NCBI GenBank assembly: GCA_902787145.1
Contig: CADAEZ010000007.1
Span: 1 to 46,177 of the forward strand
Origin: an uncultured Ruminococcus sp.
GTDB lineage: Bacteria; Bacillota; Clostridia; Oscillospirales; Acutalibacteraceae
Length of the DNA: 46,177 bases
Direction of reading: 5' to 3'
The number at the start of each line of letters is the position of its first letter. The stretch's first letter is position 1. This document shows positions 44,962 through 46,177 of the stretch, one piece after another. The position numbers and the translations under genes were made by a program. A model generated the notes under the pieces. It saw only the letters and a list, made by a program, of their open reading frames with translations, was not told the DNA's origin and made no database searches.

Positions 44962-45390
44962 ATGTCAACATTTATGGCAAAAAAAGGCGAAATCGACCGC
45001 AAATGGTTTATTATCGACGCAGCGGGCAAGCCGCTCGGACGCGTAGCCGCTGAGGCAGCCGTACTGCTCAGGGGTAAGCATAAGCCAATCTTTACACCAC
45101 ACGTAGATTGCGGCGACCACGTAATTATCATCAACTGCAAGGACGCGGTGCTCACAGGCAACAAGCTCACTCAGAAGAAGTGGCAGCGTCACACCGGCTA
45201 TATCGGTCATCTTAAGGAAACACGTTACGACACTCTTATGGCAACCCGCCCGACAAAGGCTATGGAGCTCGCCGTTAAGGGTATGCTTCCGTCAAATACT
45301 ATCGGCAGAAGCGCTTTTCTGAGACTCCGTCTCTTCGAGGGCGCCGAACACAACCACCAGGCTCAGAAGCCTGAGGCTGTAGAAGCATAA
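44962..45390 (+). CDS. rplM: 50S ribosomal protein L13
   Basis: A 142-residue ribosomal protein with [27 protein letters not shown] at the start, [31 protein letters not shown] and [14 protein letters not shown]. The length is standard. I chose ATG 44962 because AAGGAGG lies eight bases upstream. The open frame to 44863 runs through the promoter. It is co-transcribed with rpsI, 17 bases downstream, as in nearly all bacteria. The leader is short, and I see no obvious structured autoregulatory site. Confidence 0.97.
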   Translation: MSTFMAKKGEIDRKWFIIDAAGKPLGRVAAEAAVLLRGKHKPIFTPHVDCGDHVIIINCKDAVLTGNKLTQKKWQRHTGYIGHLKETRYDTLMATRPTKAMELAVKGMLPSNTIGRSAFLRLRLFEGAEHNHQAQKPEAVEA

Positions 45391-45407
45391 GAAGGAGGCA
45401 ATTTACT

Positions 45408-45809
45408 ATGTATGATAAGACACCTTATTTTTACGGCACAGGAAGAAGAAAGTCTTCCGTAGCTCGTGTAAGACTTTACCAGGGTACAGGTAAGGTAACA
45501 ATCAACGACAGAGACATCGACGATTACTTTGGCCTTGAGACACTCAAGCTCATCGTTCGTCAGCCTCTCGCTCTTACAGACACACAGGAGAAGTTCGACG
45601 TAGTATGCCGCGTAAACGGCGGCGGAGTTACCGGCCAGGCCGGCGCAATCCGTCACGGTATCTCACGCGCATTGCTCCAGTACGACAGCGAGGCACTCCG
45701 TCCGGCACTCAAAAAGGCCGGCTTCCTCACTCGTGACCCACGTATGAAGGAAAGAAAGAAGTACGGTCTCAAAGGAGCCCGTCGCGCGCCTCAGTTCTCA
45801 AAGAGATAA
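45408..45809 (+). CDS. rpsI: 30S ribosomal protein S9
   Basis: A 133-residue ribosomal protein. [42 protein letters not shown] and the conserved C-terminus [17 protein letters not shown], which reaches toward the P-site tRNA, identify it. The ribosome binding site GAAGGAGG lies upstream. The 3' end of rpsI is a known integration target for some conjugative elements of Firmicutes, which is relevant because a tyrosine recombinase ends 281 bases downstream. Confidence 0.97.
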   Translation: MYDKTPYFYGTGRRKSSVARVRLYQGTGKVTINDRDIDDYFGLETLKLIVRQPLALTDTQEKFDVVCRVNGGGVTGQAGAIRHGISRALLQYDSEALRPALKKAGFLTRDPRMKERKKYGLKGARRAPQFSKR

Positions 45810-45955
45810 TCTTTGTGCTTCTCAGCACGCTTCAAGGCTACTGTTTACAGGGCTTTTGGAGTATTTAGACGGTTTGAGATGTGCTTAAAAGTGTTAGATA
45901 AGCAACAAGCAAGTAACACATAAGTAACAACAGTTCTCAACCTAAACAAGCAATC

Positions 45956-45996
45956 AAAAGAGATGTTTTTCTAAGTTCAGAAAGACATCTCTTTTT
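45956..45996. terminator. Long bidirectional terminator hairpin
   Basis: A 16-bp stem with one G-T pair, AAAAGAGATGTTTTTCT / GAAAGACATCTCTTTT (45956-45971 with 45980-45995), T-run on both strands. It can end both the rpsI transcript and the recombinase transcript. The flanking 45810-45955 and 45997-46090 contain no gene I can support. Confidence 0.85.
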
Positions 45997-46090
45997 ACTT
46001 TGCCCAAAACCGCTATGTTTCGGTCGGGCTAAAGACGTTTCCGTTACATCTATCTTTCTTCTCGAATTGGATGCAACGTCACGTTGCTGC

Positions 46091-46177
46091 TTAAATCTTA
46101 TTGATTGCATTGATTAGCACCTCAACGTCTAAATGTGTGTACACTCTTTCGGTCATCGTCATAGCGCCCGAGTGTCC
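46091..46177 (-). CDS. C-terminal end of a tyrosine recombinase / integrase, partial
   Basis: Reading in from the window edge on the minus strand gives 28 residues: GHSGAMTMTERVYTHLDVE, then VLINAINKI and TAA (46093-46091). 'GHS...T...YTH' is the C-terminal box of phage-type tyrosine recombinases, containing the second conserved His/Trp region (LGHS) and the catalytic Tyr (in VYTH). The 5' part lies beyond the window. Its presence next to rpsI suggests the border of an integrated element. Whether the element is phage or conjugative cannot be told from here. Confidence 0.85.
   Translation of the reverse strand, partial: GHSGAMTMTERVYTHLDVEVLINAINKI

Overview
The window looks like chromosome from a spore-forming anaerobic gut or rumen Firmicute of the Ruminococcus / Oscillospiraceae type. 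The evidence is a spoIIAA-spoIIAB-sigF operon followed by spoVAD, a MecA-type adaptor, two secreted dockerin proteins (one stand-alone, one fused to CotH), GH13 starch metabolism, strong AGGAGG ribosome binding sites with several TTG starts, and the Bacillus/Clostridium gene order holB-ricT-trmN6-rsmI. No rRNA, tRNA or CRISPR array was seen.

Layout. 1-763: end of a Big2-domain protein, twin terminators and copy A of a modular hairpin repeat. 764-2508: a PLP-pathway kinase facing three small coupled unknown genes. 2509-8077: phosphoesterase and the holB-ricT-ferredoxin-trmN6-rsmI-folC block. 8078-12127: sporulation genes and a nucleotidyltransferase-like protein. 12128-18054: a 1588-residue pilin-like surface adhesin with its own class C-type sortase. 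18055-19625: PAP2 phosphatase, a candidate structured RNA and a small membrane protein. 19626-23734: rlmB, a large degenerate P-type-ATPase-like membrane protein, and rpe. 23735-31890: mecA, GH13 enzyme, dockerin-trpS-aminotransferase operon, DHHW protein, Nudix, mtnN. 31890-37185: glmS divergent from an operon nagB - acetyltransferase - glmM. 37186-43690: repeat copy B, an N-terminally shortened asparagine synthetase, then a cell-envelope operon (Big2-YARHG lipoprotein, amidase lipoprotein, CotH-dockerin). 43690-46177: ROK kinase, rplM-rpsI, and the end of a tyrosine recombinase.

The most interesting point is a complete glmS-type self-cleaving ribozyme (about 34130-34264). It sits in the leader of nagB-acetyltransferase-glmM and not of glmS, which is divergent and has a leader too short to hold it. 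Since the operon otherwise encodes amino-sugar synthesis steps, NagB may run in the ammonia-fixing direction. The next operon encodes an asparagine synthetase that lacks the catalytic-Cys half of its glutaminase domain, so it is also expected to use free ammonia. Together these suggest ammonia-driven versions of two amidotransfer steps. Other notable items are the pseudo-P-type ATPase, a candidate non-coding RNA at 18811-18950, two families of composite hairpin repeats, and a perfect palindrome whose loop carries the -35 box of the asparagine synthetase gene.

All functional calls are by motif reading from the translated sequence. No database search or folding program was run.
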